Positions 1 to 13,002 of a DNA stretch of 64,000 nucleotides are shown piece by piece. The notes under the pieces were generated by a model, which saw only the letters and a program-made list of their open reading frames with translations, searched no databases and was not told the origin of the DNA. The DNA is from Rutpela maculata (lineage: Eukaryota; Arthropoda; Insecta; Coleoptera; Cerambycidae): assembly GCA_936432065.2 (NCBI GenBank), contig OW386290.2, forward strand, positions 142,983,677-143,047,676, given 5' to 3'. Position numbers and translations under genes: made by a program. How positions within the stretch are numbered: position 1 is the stretch's first letter; each line of letters starts with the position of its first letter.

Positions 1-1190
1 GAGCATTTTTTAAATTTCTTGAGCTATTAATTAAGGGTCCGCAATCTTAAGAAAATTCCGAGATAATTATGACCTAAGGACATTTTTGACAAAGATACTC
101 TTAGTCACTAGTTAATTAATTGAAAATATAAAGTTATGAGTTTTAAAGAATTCTAAGGTCTAACCAAGCGATAGGTTTTCATAACTTTGCTCATTCTTTT
201 TCTAAATGTGACTTATTCCCATTTGAAAAAATGCTCTACAAACATAAAAAAGGGAGATGTAGGTAGCAAGAAGACATTGAATTTGGTTTTAGTTAGAAAA
301 CATCGTATTTTTAGAAAATAATTAATTTAAGCAAAATCGTTGGAGTAAAGCAAAAATGTTATAAGACTTCTGCTTCTTTTGGGTCAATATATTACCGTGC
401 AAAATATTTGTACGTATACACCAGACACCCTGTACTTCTCGCAACCATTGTATGCCAGCCAGCCAGCTAGATGGAGTGGGTAAGTCAAGTCCATAATAGT
501 GAGAGGCGCGGCGAGAAAAAACGTTCAGAATACAAAACTAGTATTTTACAACGCTACGCCGTTCTCTTCCTTTGCACAAGAGTTCACTAGATGGTGATGG
601 CGGGTCTTATGCGACGTTGCCAAGTTGGCGGATTTTTAGCAAGAGTACGACTGACTACCGATGATTTGTTTATTGTTGAGGCCGCGAATTTATAATTCCT
701 ATACCATAGTCATGGAGGAGACAGAATTCGAGTGGTTTTTGTTTGCAGATATTTACAAATTTTACTCCAATAAGGTCCAGAAAGTGACTGTCTTAGTGTA
801 GAATTTATGAGTTATCTTTTTGCAAATTGTAATAATTGTATGTGTTTTACAAGCTCTGACTTACTTCAGTCATTATATTCAACCATTTTTTATGATGACA
901 TTGATGACATGACCTGCAATAATTATCCTGAGGAAAGTGATGAAACAACAAGCTGTCCAGAAAATAACATCAATGTTCAATTGTAATCTAACAATTACAA
1001 TATCCAAAACGCTAAGTTAGGATTAGAATTCAACTCATGAAAAAAATGCACGCAGAATTTACGAGACTTTCGGATATATTAAAAAAAGATCAATGGTCCT
1101 TCCAATATAACAGTAATAAAAAAAATCGTGTTTACGTTGAAAACGGTTAGACCTCGTCACAAATAATGTCTGTTTTCTCTCACCAAACTC
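1..1190. other. Unassigned AT-rich sequence
   Basis: I see no supported gene. The stretch 560-720 is less AT-rich than its surroundings. The right part may belong to the 5' portion of the hAT relic that follows, but no domain can be read in it. Confidence 0.4.
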
Positions 1191-1194
1191 GATT

Positions 1195-2290
1195 TCAGAG
1201 GAACCGAGAAATTCGACTGCAACCCTTCAGCAACAGTTTGCAGTAAAGATTATGTTGATAAAAATCATAATCTTTTAAATTTTTTTTTAAATAAAAATGA
1301 ACAAACAAGCGGGAATTTGAGTGGTAGTAGTTGCAGTGGCACCAGTTTAAGCTCATTTTTTGTAAGAACATGTGAAGAAAAAAAAAGATGAATTAATTAG
1401 ACTAAAATCTGTTCAGGGCCATTTTTGCAACAAATTCTTGTTTTAAGTCCATTGAATATAGAGAAGTTTGGAAAGCGATTGACATGTTAAACCAAGGTAT
1501 GTCCACCCTTCTAGGTTTCAGTTGTTATGATCAGCCCTGTTACATGAAATATTTGACGAAAAGAACCCACAATGCTTTGAAAATTTATTAAGTCAATCAG
1601 TTTGTATGCCTCTTGATGGTTGGTCAAATGTTCATAATGAACCCAAAAATGGAAAGTTTTCTTCTCAAATGTACAGATACATCAGGGCATCCACGCGCTG
1701 CTGATTATCTTGTTAACTTGACTAGTGAAGCACCTGAAGTGCAAAAGTGGGTATAACTGAGAAGTTACTAGTTTGGTCACAGATAATGTGGCAAACATAA
1801 ACAATGAGGGAACAAATTGCCGAGGTCCTGGATTATCTCACTATAACATACGGGTGTTCGCCCTTATACTGAATTTGCTTTCCGAAGATTCGGAAGTTAC
1901 AAAAGTAAAATCACACGTAGTTCAAATTGTAAAATATTTTCGCAACAAACACTTGCCAAATGCTTGGCACAAAGAAAAAGAGGGCAAGAAATTAACATTA
2001 CCACAAGATGTTAGATACACTACAGTTTTTGACTGACTTAAGGTTTATGTCACTGAATGGCCCAACTTGTTGCAGATCTGTGAAGAACACAAAGATGACA
2101 CTGATTTTTGAAAGAGTCGAAACTACCAAATTAAAAGAATGACCGAAGACTTTTTAAAATCGCTGAAACCAATTTCTTCAGATTGTCCCTTGCAATTGCA
2201 AGGTTGCATAATGTGCGACGGTTTCTCACGTATCTGAAGTTTCGAACGTTCACTTGAACGAATTTCATATAAAAAAGAAAAATTAATAAA
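1195..2290 (+). pseudogene. hAT-family transposase relic, copy 1
   Basis: The longest readable piece (1773-2036) begins with MVTDNVANIN, matching the conserved 'TDNAANM' block of hAT transposases, followed by a leucine-rich stretch and KSHVVQIVKYFRN...LP, the usual spacing toward the LP..TRW region. Upstream pieces (about 1290-1760) are recognisable because the same sequence recurs inverted at 21.1-22.5 kb. The frame is broken many times and no BED finger, DDE triad or terminal repeat can be demonstrated. This is a dead fragment. The hAT assignment rests on the TDN block plus its context and is fairly secure; the subfamily is unknown. Confidence 0.7.
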
Positions 2291-3050
2291 AGCTTAAGTA
2301 TTAAGTATTGTCGATATTATCGTTAGCAAATATGACAACGAAGTGTTTACACCTAAATCGATGTGTGGTTTTTTTTACTTCCACTTCCAGTGGAAGTATA
2401 GTAACGACAAAAAATTTTTTTAAATTTTTTATTGTTCAAATAGGCTTAGAATGTCAAAAAAAAATCCTGTCTGTCTGCCTGTCTAACTTTTTTTTGTGCG
2501 CACGTTTACTCTGGAACTGTTTAAGATATTGACTTGAAATTTGGTACACATATGTACTTTAACGAGATCTAGAACTACACACACAACAACATCTTGTTCC
2601 GTCGAAGGGTTGGGGGGTAAATTGGGGTAAATTTGGGGTAAATAGGTAAATCAAGCAGGTAAGAGTCCATAAAATTGGTGTTTAGTATATACAAGAGAAG
2701 CTAAGGTCTCAAAAAAAATTTGGCAAGAACCAGAAACCTCAAAATATTTTTTACTTCATCCACCCTCACCCCACTACCGATGTGGGGTATCATTTTATGG
2801 GTTTGTGGGGTATCGCTTTATGGGTTTTTGGGGTAGAGGATTTCAAATATTCAAATATTATATTATTAAAGTTCCATAAACAATTATTTCCACATACAAA
2901 ATTTTTTCGTTGTGAGTGCCTTGGATAGAAAATCTGGATGTGGAAGTAGTGATTCCTTGGGCAGCGGTTTTTATTAACTTTTCTTTTTCATCTAAAATTC
3001 GTTCAAGTGAACCTTCGAAACTTGAGGTACATGGTTTCCTCGAGAGAGGC
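2213..3050. repeat. Inverted ~80-bp hAT-derived arms flanking a family-T copy
   Basis: The segment 2213-2290 recurs as reverse complement at about 2975-3050. Both contain GTTCACTTGAACGAATT and both can be read as a peptide like FE-SLERI--EK-LIK. The family-T copy lies between them, so two pieces of the same hAT relic now face each other across it. Confidence 0.55.
2373..2972 (+). repeat. Family-T repeat, copy A
   Basis: About 600 bp, beginning TTTTACTTCCAC with a small CTTCCAC/GTGGAAG hairpin and ending GGATGTGGAAGTAGTGATTCCTTGGGCAGCGGTTTTT. ACTTCCACATCCAG-like ends form a ~14-bp inverted repeat. The interior contains CTGTCTGTCTG, TGCGCACGTTTACTCTGG and GTAAATAGGTAAATCAAGC, shared with five other copies in this window. 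No coding capacity is seen; this is a nonautonomous element of unknown class. Confidence 0.75.
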
Positions 3051-3053
3051 CAA

Positions 3054-3538
3054 TTAACACCTTGACGCCCGACTACCAGTATAATGGTAGTTGGTATTTC
3101 TAGTGAGATACTGACTACCACTATACAGGCAAAAATTTACATGCACTTTAAGCGGATATACATTTACACTGGAACCAGATTAAGGCACCGCGAATGAACG
3201 ACGGGTATTAGATACCGTTTCTGAGTAATTTCGTGAGCCAGTAAAGTGGTAGTTGGATTCTGGTAGGTTTCTAGTATTTTTTTCTACCTATATATTTGTA
3301 TTCCTGTATATTACGTATTTGTACTGTTTAATAATAAAGATATTTTTTAGTTTGTGTTAGCTTTGAATTTTAAATATTTTTTTTATGCTAAAGAACCTAG
3401 TACCACTATACTGGTATTCGGTACATGATATAAAAAAAACATTTGATACACCGATTACCACTATACTGGCATGCTATAAAACTCCTTATCGGGTTCCATC
3501 AAGAACTCGGTTTTTGGGTGCGGGTGTCAAAGTGTTAA
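3054..3538. mobile_element. piggyBac-type MITE (TTAA-flanked)
   Basis: A 477-bp element (3058-3534) is flanked on both sides by TTAA (3054-3057 and 3535-3538). The ends CACCTTGACGCCCG and CGGGTGTCAAAGTG form a ~14-bp inverted repeat. A motif resembling TACCACTATACTGG recurs at least four times inside, near both ends, as expected of transposase-binding repeats. TTAA duplication is the hallmark of piggyBac elements. No transposase is encoded, so it is nonautonomous. Confidence 0.75.
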
Positions 3539-3806
3539 AGTCCTCATTATATATGAATGCCAGCAAAGGATTAAGAAATAATCGACTTGTTGCGCCTTAG
3601 CCTTAAAGCGGGAGAGGCGGGGCTCAACGTCTTCACAATTTAATTTCTAAGGAACGAATAAATCATGGATCACATCACTAAAATTTTGCCAAAACATTGT
3701 AAATAAGGAGAAAGGGCTAAAAAAACTCGAAGGAAAAAATCAGCTTCCTTAGCCTCTGCTTCTTCGTGACCATCAGTTTCACAGGTCTGCGAATAAAGGA
3801 GTCATG
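3539..3806. other. Unassigned spacer
   Basis: No gene or repeat recognised. Confidence 0.4.
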
Positions 3807-4915
3807 AATGTTGTTGGGAAACTAAGGGTTATTTCCGATGTCATTTTTCGCGCTGAATCCGAATCTGGCCTCAGAATTGGCCTATCGCGTCAGGATTTTG
3901 AAATATTTGAGGTTAAGTACTTAAAAAATGGCTTTTTGACAACTTTTGAGGTTATGTATAGAACTCAAAAAAATTTTCAGCTTATTTTTAATAAATACAT
4001 CATTTAGTACAATCCTTCATCTTTAAAATGAGCTTTCAAATGGTCATCTATAATGTTTCCTTGCGAAGTTATAGCCATTTTAAGGCGACATTAATTTTAA
4101 ACCATGATCTGCAACCCAACAATCTTAACAAACGACTCTAAACGAATCAAGATTTAACACAACAAAAAGAAAAACATACAGAGATTACCCAGTTCTTAAC
4201 CAATGAGTCAAAGGACAAATTCTTATATTTTTGATTACAAAATATATATCTTTGGGGCAACAACCAACGCATTCCCAAATTGTATCGAGACCAAACCCTT
4301 AGGAGGGTGAAAACTATTCTTATACAATACCAAACTACCTAGCTTTCACCCCAAAGGGAACCGAAAAAAAAATTATCTAGAAGTCTTAAACGCCAAGATC
4401 CTAACATCAGAACACTTAAAAAGTCTTTAACACTAAGCCCTAAACTTGAAAAAATCCAAAACACTAAACCATAAACCCAAAATGATAAAACATACTTCCA
4501 AAATTGAAAACTCTAAAACCTGCACCCGGAATCTCTTTAGAGTCGTTTTGTTAAGAGCTCGGTATGTTTTCCTTTCTGTTGTGTTAAATCTTGATTCGTT
4601 AGGTTAGGATTGTTGAGTTGTAGGGGATCATGGTTTCAAATTCATGTCACCTTAAAATGGCTATAACTTTGCGAGGAAACATCGTAGATGACCATTTGAA
4701 AGCTCATTTTAAAGATGACGGATGGTACTAAATGATGTATTTATTAGAAATAAGCTGAAGAATTTTTTGAATCCTATATATAACCTCAAAAGTAGACAAA
4801 AAAGCCATTTCTTAAGTGCTTAACCTCAAATATTTCAAAATCCTGACGTGGTGGTCCAATTTTGAGGCCAGATTCGGATTCAGAGCGAAAAATTACTTCT
4901 GCCCAACAACAAAAC
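3807..4915. mobile_element. Foldback element 1
   Basis: Left arm 3807-4200 and right arm 4545-4915 are inverted copies. Both contain GCTGAATCCGAATCTGGCC, TTTAAAATGAGCTTTCAAATGG and AATCTTGATTCG-type blocks, allowing for indels. The 345-bp spacer is rich in degenerate (A)CTAAACC-like units. There is no transposase. The outer motif GCTGAATC-GAATC also ends foldback element 3 at 22.5-24.6 kb. Confidence 0.7.
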
Positions 4916-5755
4916 CTAAGTGTTTTCTACCTTTTATTGAATCATCGGCTAAACTGAAGCCCGGTGAATGCATATTGCAAATCCTTTAGACTCCGTATAA
5001 ACAACAAACACCATCGACCCATCCTTGATACACCCCAACGTGGCAACGTCGCGCGGCCATTGTAAGCGGAATACACGCACCGCTACGCACGCAACGCATT
5101 CCTTTACCTTGCACTGGCTGGAACAATCGCCGCTTCAAGTCTGAATTCATCCGGAACGTCACAAACAAACCGCATGGGTACTGCCATGCCAGTACTGGCA
5201 GTCGTACAGTCCGCAGAGTTGTTCGACCTCGACCGAACGGGGTTTCGCAAGTGAAAACGCGCTGCTACTAACTCAGCTAGCAGAATCTACACAATGTCAC
5301 AGATTCTTGTTGCAACACCGACCAGGTTCCACAAAAGGAATATTTATCGCTGTTATTATGGCGCGGTTGTAATTCGATTTTCTTATTAAGTCGACGCTGT
5401 ATGTGGGGATTTAAATTAATTTTATGATGCTCCTAAAGTTTCAGGAGTGTTGGTGTTAACCCAATAACCTTGCTTAAAAATTAATCTCGGTAATCAGGTT
5501 TCCAACAAACGCTGGGCATAAAACGTTCCTGCAAATTTTACATTGTTTTGATTGTGGCCCTTACTTACATCATTTGTTTACTGTCCACTTTACATACAAT
5601 AAAAGTATATTTGGAGTCACATAAAAGAATAATAATACCGAGTCCTATTATCTAAAATAATTACATAAAATTAACACGGCTTTACTAGGGGTATGTCAAC
5701 CAATACGGCTATACATTCATTTTTATATAAAATATTAGAATTTGCCGACGCACGA
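4916..5755. other. Unassigned, with a GC-rich patch
   Basis: About 5000-5300 is clearly richer in G+C and CpG than the surrounding DNA, but the reading frames are short and match nothing I recognise. It may be a promoter or exon remnant from an element. The rest is AT-rich with no feature seen. Confidence 0.3.
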
Positions 5756-5759
5756 GAAT

Positions 5760-6120
5760 CCCCTGCTGGGATATTTGCGATCTAAGCAGGCATTCGACTG
5801 TGTTAATCATGATTTACTAAAATCTAAACTGTTTGCCTATCGAATATAGGGTCTTGCATTAAGTTTTGTTAGCACATTTCTGGAAGGACGAAATCAGTAT
5901 GTTAGTTTACGATATAAAACGCAAAACTCAGTTTGCAGGGTTGATTCGGAATATTTAGAACTAAATATGGGTGTTCCACAGGGTTCCATATTGGGCCCTG
6001 CTTTGTTTTTATTATATATTAATGATATAGACTCTTTGGCGTCAAATGCGCATTTTACAATGTATGCAAACGATATACACATTCGGAAAATGTTGGATTT
6101 GGGTGGCACGCATAGTTTCA
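5760..6120 (+). pseudogene. Non-LTR reverse transcriptase fragment (LINE)
   Basis: A frame starting near 5770 reads like the RT 'KAFDCVNHDLL' block, shifts frame near 5850, and continues through LNMGVPQGSILGPALFLLYINDI (positions 5955-6030) to FTMYANDI, where the catalytic YADD is degraded to YAND. This is RT motifs 3-5 of a Jockey/CR1-type LINE. It is inactive because of the frameshift and the active-site change, and is cut off at both ends. The 3' half of a similar LINE lies at 9145-9805. Confidence 0.8.
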
Positions 6121-7638
6121 ACGGCCTGACAGACCCGCCTACAATAAAGGCGTGTACCAGTGCTCTAGTAGAGGGAGCAAATAATGACGCGCTATCAAGA
6201 AAACACGTACATACATCATTATTGCTATTAAAAATTTCAGTACCATTTATTCAAAGGAAGGATGTAGTTGGCTCTGTTCAGTATAGGTAATATTATTACG
6301 TGCTTTAATAACTGAAATTATTTAACCCGTTTTACTTTCAAAACGAGTCAAATAATTCTTTACATTGCAAGTGGAAGACGGAAACAAATTGAAATTCCGC
6401 AAGCAGAGTTGCCCACGCACATGTGGTGGGGAAAGCAGGTGGCATCAGAAGGATGTGTTATACGATAAAAAAGAATAGCCTAGTTGATTCGCTCTCGCTT
6501 GCTCTCATTGCCGACCCAAATGAAAAATTTTCTGACACTGTATCTATTATAATATCTAATCCTAGGGGCAATCTTTTGGAAGATAATTCTAACAATTTAT
6601 TGACTAATTTGATTAATTGGTTTAATTCTCCATATTTCAATGCAGAAAACTCACCTAATTAGATTTCACACCAGGCAAAAGAAATGTAATAATGTGTTTA
6701 AATATTGATATAAATGTTACCAACATCGATAATAAGGAAAGTATAAAAGGTCATTTCATATCAAATCAACCAAGCAAAAAAAATGACCTCTTGGATTTTA
6801 ACGAAATTTGGTACACATATTTAACCCCTCCAAGGTATTAAAAATCCAGAATTTAAAATTTTTCTGAGGAATAGTTTTTTTTTTCTATAGGACTCAAAAG
6901 AATAAAAAATTAACACACTTAACTATAACAGGGCTATTTTTAATAATAATTATCTCAGGATGCTGAGGAAGAAATTTTTTGTGTAAGCACTCGTTTTGTA
7001 GCTTATGGACTGGAATTTATTTCTATTTAAAACATGGACATAATTTCTTTGTCTCAAGGTCACCCTCAAGATTATAAATGCTTAAATGGTATTATCTAGA
7101 AAAGTATTTTTTTTCAACTCAAAAAATTAAGTAATATTAACTGAACTTTCCTGTACCTCTGTGTCAATACTGAAAGTGGGGCGACCACAAACAAGTAAAT
7201 AAATAAATAATAAAAGTGTGGGTACCGCGTCGCTCAGACAGGCGCGCGACCCGTCGTTTGCCGCGAATAGTGCATATTTAGATGTATATTCATCAGGTTG
7301 TGAACATTTTAAATCAAATTAATTTATATTACTTAATATTATCAATAGAACAATGTATAGTTCCTCAGTTTTTAAACTTAAGTGTTGTAACCCATTTAAT
7401 ATTGTTGACTACAAGTCTACGGCATTAGAATTTTTAAGAAATGTAAGTGGAAAGATATGGTTTTGAGAGGAAAAACTTATTCAAATAGCAGTAAGAGTAC
7501 TGAATTTAACCTTGGAGATGGCTAACCTAGTATTGAATTTGAGGAAATTTCTGGCTTTGTCACTGCCATGTATTATTATTTCTGGTGGCTAGGATGTGTA
7601 CTAAGTAAAAATAACGAAACAAAAGAGGTGACAATCAG
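6121..7638. other. Unassigned region
   Basis: Contains an 79-codon open stretch at 6423-6662 with no recognised domain and a GC-rich patch near 7220-7270. I cannot assign either. Confidence 0.3.
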
Positions 7639-8220
7639 TTTTACTTCCACATCCAGTGGAAGTATAGTAACGACAGAAACATTTTTGAACATTTTTATTG
7701 TTCAAATAGGCTTAGAATGTCATGAAACGTCGAGATTTTAAGTTTGATCGAAAAAAAAATTTCTGTCTGTCTGTTTGTAACTTTTTTTGTGCGCACGATT
7801 ACTCTGCAACCGTTTAAAGTATTGACTTGAAATTTGGTACACGTATGTACTTTTCTTATCTTATTCCGTCGAAGGGTTGGGGGGTAAATTAGGGTAAATG
7901 GGGTGTAAATAGGTAAATCAAGCAGGTAAGAGTCCACAAAATTGGTATTTAGTATATACAAGAGAAACTAAGGTCTCAAAAATTTTTTTGGCATTAGCAT
8001 ATTTTTTTACTTCATCCACCCCCACTACCCCCTCCCCTATCACCACCCCTACCCCACTACCGGTGTGGGATATCGTTTTATGGGATTTTGGGGTAGACGA
8101 TTTCAAATATTATATTATTAAAGTTTCATAAACAATTTTTTCCATATACAAAATTTTTTCGTTGTGAGAGACTTGGATAGAAAATCTGGATGTGGAAGTA
8201 GTGATTGGGCAGCGGTTTTT
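7639..8220 (+). repeat. Family-T repeat, copy B
   Basis: Same ends and interior order as copy A: TTTTACTTCCACATCCAG at the left, TGGATGTGGAAGTAGTGATTGGGCAGCGG at the right, with a short deletion in the terminal GATTCCTTGGG. About 580 bp and noncoding. Confidence 0.75.
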
Positions 8221-9144
8221 TACATTGAAGTGGTTCTTCCCGATCATTTCTGTATCCAAATAAACCCAACGTTTTAAATGTCAATCCAAAAACAATACTA
8301 CTTAAAGTGGATCCTGTCACTGAAACGGTAGGATCTACAAGCTTAGTCAAGCTGAAATGGCATTATCTGATACGGCTTCAAAATTGTATAAAAAAATACA
8401 ATTATTAAACAAAAAATTTTTGTATTGGGTACCGCCAATAAATGTTTATTTTTTACGTACAACATATTTCATTGTATTATTACCCATTTAGTATTTAATT
8501 ATGCTTATTACAGGATTCATGTTGTCATGTATGACAAAAGTGGTTGTGGCAGGGAAACGTGGGGGGGGTTACACAAACCTATTTCCAAGACTAATAATAA
8601 CGACTCTTTTGATATTTATGTAAATTCAAAATCATAAATTGCAAAATAAAATATTAAACTTTGCGATCAGTGTCTTGAAAGTACACATTGTCCTAAAATA
8701 ATATTTTTTGTACAATTTTTCCGTTGTTGCCCCACTTTGAAATTGTGTGCAATGGTAGATATGACCATTAGGGACAAATACAATTTTTTAAATAATTTTC
8801 AAAAATATACCTTTTGAGAATAATTACTTTTACATTTGTGACCTTGACCTCGACATTTAAATTTGAGGTTGCAACATTTTTTAACCTCAAATAGAAAAAT
8901 ATTGTTTAAACACCATAAATTGACGTTTGTCCCACCCTTGTATCTCTCACCATTTTGGAGATATTTTGATTTAAAAATCCCTATTTTTCAAAATTACTAA
9001 CTTTCTTTTAATTTTCAAAGACATATTACTCAAAAACCAATAATCAAAAAATATTAAAAAATTGAAATTTTCATGTTGTTGACAAAAATTATCAAAATCA
9101 GAGAAGTCAAGTTTTAAAATTTTATTTTTACTGGTTGATTTGGC
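8221..9144. other. Unassigned region
   Basis: AT-rich; nothing recognised apart from short low-complexity runs. Confidence 0.3.
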
Positions 9145-9805
9145 ATGGAACGAAAGTTTTTAGGCATATACTTGGATGAAACCCTAAACTGGAAACATCA
9201 CTGTGAAGTCATGATATCTAAAATACCATCAATAACTTATTTGTTCAGAAATATCAGATCGTTTCTAAATAAAGAACAATTAACTAATTTATATTATGCC
9301 CAAGTTGATACAAGCTTGAAGTATGTTGTCTGTTTCTGGGGATAATCCACCCTAGGAGCAAATGTTTTTATTGCGCAAAAACGTATTTTGCGATGTATCG
9401 CCGGCGTACCGGCCACTCACACTACTTGTAAAGGTATTTTTAAAGAATTTGGAATTTTAAGCTTGCCATGTTTGTATATTTTCGAAATTTGTATGTATGT
9501 TTTTAGAAATAGAAATAAGTTTACAAGTTTAAACAGTGAATACCACAATGTCGATACCAGACAGAAAAATGAGTTCCATGTGCCTTATGCCAGACTTCAA
9601 ATTACTTGTAAATCTCCCAGATTAATGGGACCTAAAATATTCAACCGCTTACCGAGTAAAAATGTTTTTATTAGATAAGTGTTACTATTCAGTTGCAGAA
9701 TTCTTTCAATCTTAATGTATATTATATATCATATACATAAGATTTATGTGACTATTCCTATACGATATTCTGTATTGTCAAAATAAAAATAAATTATTAT
9801 TATCT
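9145..9805 (+). pseudogene. LINE ORF2 C-terminal fragment with 3' tail
   Basis: Reads KFLGIYLDETLNWKHH (the conserved post-palm block of Jockey/CR1-type RTs), continues to the LYYAQVDTSLKYVVCFWG block, has an in-frame stop (9343-9345), then resumes with IAQKRILRCIAGVPATHT and ends near 9678. The 3' tail ends in AATAAATTATTATTAT, typical of these LINEs. It is a 5'-truncated inactive copy, possibly of the same element as 5760-6120. Confidence 0.8.
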
Positions 9806-10119
9806 AGGATAGTAAAAATTAGGTAATCATTTACACTGTGAAAGCATTCCTCTATTAGGAATTTTTTAACTAATTTTTAAAACGCATTAAAATTCATACT
9901 TATGTTAGCTTCCCTAAAATAATTTACAAAATTGTTATACATTCAATTTATTATTAAGTGATGCAAATCCTAGAATACTGATGAATAAGATTATCTGAGT
10001 TCCTAGTTACAAGAGTGCATATTAGAATATTTTGAAAACTGATCTTACTTGCAATAACGTTTCAAAGATATAAATAAAAACAGGATAAAGGCATAATCCT
10101 ATATTAAAAAAAAATAATA
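9806..10119. other. Unassigned spacer
   Basis: AT-rich; no feature seen. Confidence 0.3.
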
Positions 10120-10560
10120 ATAACTGACAGGGAGTGCTTCAGCACCTTCAATACCAAGGACGGCTGCTTTTTGCAAAACAAATAATTTTTCAAACTGTAA
10201 TGGAGTTGCCCCATAGGATATACCGTAGGTCACGTGACTATGGGTCATCGCAAAATACAGAATACGTAGGATATCACAGGGGAAGATCGTCTTAACAGAC
10301 TTATGCAGAAAACATGAGATTTTTCGAACAAAGATAGTTCACTTGATGTGATCAATTTAAGTTACTGTAGAATATAACCCTAAGCATTTACAATCAGACC
10401 TTTCCGCCAATTCATCTGAGTTGAAAAGCATATTTTGGGTCTTTGATTCGTCTTGTTTTAGTTTGTAGAAGAAAACAAGCCTTTTGCAGAAGTTAGACTA
10501 TCTTTATATCATTTTTGGTAATTGGGGTGGTGTCACCTGCAAATAGTTCACATGAACCCT
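10120..10560 (-). pseudogene. Degenerate LINE RT fragment, minus strand
   Basis: Read on the minus strand from 10560, the sequence gives FAGDTTPI (a decayed YADD/AGDT block), several stops, then fragments resembling KCLG and the LRYILWGNS...K block that ends LINE RTs, finishing with KSSRPWY. Every frame is broken. Assignment rests on the order of the blocks. Confidence 0.5.
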
Positions 10561-11590
10561 GACCGACAGAGAAAGGTAGATTAATAATGTAGATAAGGAA
10601 TAAGAGGCATAAGACAAAATATTCCTTAAGGTATATTTTGTCTCATGCCTTAGTATTTTAATTTAGCAGCCTAACGGAAATAGATCCTTTTGTTTGCGAA
10701 ATAATCTTCGAATTGAGTAAAATGAGTTGTTTCGTAAAGTTAGTTCTTTCTTTTCCACGTTTATTTACAAAAAAAAAACAAACAAACACATAAAAAACAC
10801 GAAGAGAAGAAATTACACAAACGTTAAATGTAAATATAATAAAACATTTTTATAAAAAGTATTTTTAACATAAGAAATGGTATTTTTAAAACAAACTACA
10901 AAAAAATACATTAATTTAAAAGCAGATTTAATCAAACACTCCGATAAGTCATAAACGAAGGAAATTGCGTTGACCAAGTATCCCAAAAAGGACGCCTATT
11001 TCTGGGTTACGTTAAGTCATTTTTCAGTAATTGAAAATTTGAGAAATAAAATTTGTTTTAAGACTAATTTCGATTATTTACAATGAAAACGTGGTATTTT
11101 TTGATTACAAACGTATTGCTGAATCGTATTCATAGGTTCTCAGTAGGAGAAATCGAAAAAACAATTGAATTTCGTCGATTACAGCGCCATCTATCATGAA
11201 TCAAAAAATGTTTCAGATAAATCATACGTATTTTTAGCCGTAGAATCCGAATCTGCAATAAAGAATTAGGTGCTCCTATTTAAGATTTCAAGTCACCCCC
11301 CACCCGACCTACAAGGAGGGGGGGGGTGATTTTAGCACCAATGTTTTTCCTCCACGGAATGATTAAATTTTGATTATGAGTTCTTATTATTCGAGATATT
11401 TGGAAGTTTCAGGTTAAAAAAATCACCCGGTATATCGAGGGATATATTTATTTACCAATATTCTTCGAAGACTATTTTTTCAACATAAAATTGCAATTTT
11501 CAAGTCATTAAACTCAAAAATTATCAATGTATGTGAAATAATATACACAATTTTTTTCCCCAACATCTGATTATCTTTCAGTTTCAATGG
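10561..11590. other. Unassigned region with one hairpin
   Basis: A ~45-bp imperfect palindrome at about 10602-10652 (GGCATAAGACAAAATATTCCTTAAGG...) is followed by AT-rich sequence. A C/G-homopolymer patch lies at 11286-11325. No gene seen. Confidence 0.35.
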
Positions 11591-12055
11591 TTTTACTTCC
11601 ACATCCAGTGGAAGTATAGTAACGACAAACAAAATTTTTGAAAATTTTTATTGTTCAAATAGGCTTAGAATGTCATGAAACGTTGAGATTTTAAGTTTGA
11701 GCGAAAAAAAATTCTTGTCTGTCGGTCTGTCCGTCTGTAACTTTTTTGTGTGCACGTTTACTCTGGAACCGTTTAAGGTATTGATTTGAAATTTGGTACA
11801 CATATGTACTTTAACGAGATCTGGAACTAGATTATATTTTCATCTCAGAAACCTCAAAATATTTTTTTTACTTCATCCACCCCCACCTCACTACCGATGT
11901 GGGGTATCATTTTATAGATTTTTGGGGTAGAGGATTTCAAATATTATATTATTAAAGTTCCATAAGCAATTATTTCCACATACAAAATTTTTTCGTTGAG
12001 AGTGACTGGATAGAAAATCTGGATGTGGAAGTAGTGATTCCTTGGGCAGAGATTT
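11591..12055 (+). repeat. Family-T repeat, copy C (internally deleted)
   Basis: Both ends match the other copies, but the middle (the GTAAATAGGTAAATC block) is missing, leaving about 465 bp. The 3' end reads TTGGGCAGAGATTTT. Confidence 0.7.
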
Positions 12056-13002
12056 TCTATTTTGAGTGTTCCCCCCCCCCCACCCATAAAATCTCTAGTT
12101 ACTGTACTATTACCATTTTGAGCGCCATCTTGGAATTGTTATTTAGGGAAACTTGGACATCCTTTCTCGCTATTCACTTGAGTAATTTTTTGAGAATATA
12201 TTTTTTATAAAATGGAACAACTCGGAGGGGAGTAGACTTAAAAAATTTTATCTATTATCAATCTACAGTACATAAGCAACAATCCCGGCCAGGTCATATT
12301 TTCGTCTAAAAGTATCCACGTGACCAAAAACTAAGCGACTTCTTTGTTTATTAAGCGCAAATATCACAGTATATGACTTATAAACGCTAACTGACATCAA
12401 GTTTCCAATGACTGTTCAATGTGTCCTTCGACCAAATTCGTGACATAATTGAATGTACATAGTTACCAAACAATTTTTTAAAATGATGTTGGCAGAATTT
12501 AAATTTCGGGCGCTGTAGCTGAGGTATAATACAGTTCCTTTTAGGGTCGTTAAACTCGTTAATTGAGTGCTTACTTGCAAAACCTCAAAATAAACACATG
12601 TGTAGGGAAGGGTGAAAAATGACATGACATGTGATTTATTGATAGATGAATGTAGACAAGTTTCTTTCACTTCGTGTGGTGCTGTAAGCTGTGATTTTAT
12701 TTAGATATTTATAGGAAGTTGTGCATGTATATATACTTCACAATTAAGTATACTTAGTTAATTTATTTGCGCATTTGAAGTATGATTAATTAATTACAGT
12801 GATACTTAGAAAATGTTAAAAGATTTGTTGTTTTAAAAAATAGCATAGAAAAAAAATAAAGTTTGTGTCTTCCCGATCAAAAAATTCTTATTGAAAAACT
12901 TTCGGAAATAGATCCTTTGACCTCTAATACCCCGTCAATAAATTAAAAGTTCAAGAAGATACAACATTTTACAAGAATTTATAATTTAGTGTTAATATCT
13001 AC
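12056..13002. other. Unassigned region
   Basis: A homopolymer C run lies at about 12072-12081. An 84-codon open stretch on the minus strand (12416-12670) matches nothing I know. Nothing else seen. Confidence 0.3.

Noticed and set aside
4380..4520. Telomere-like repeats (ACTAAACC/CCTAAAC) in the foldback 1 spacer
   Set aside because: Units are degenerate and irregular and do not match the insect TTAGG repeat.
4986..5300. Host gene exon in the GC-rich patch
   Set aside because: Frames are short, with no recognisable protein or convincing splice sites.
12416..12670. 84-codon minus-strand ORF
   Set aside because: No domain, no start context, no repeat partner; length is expected by chance in this composition.
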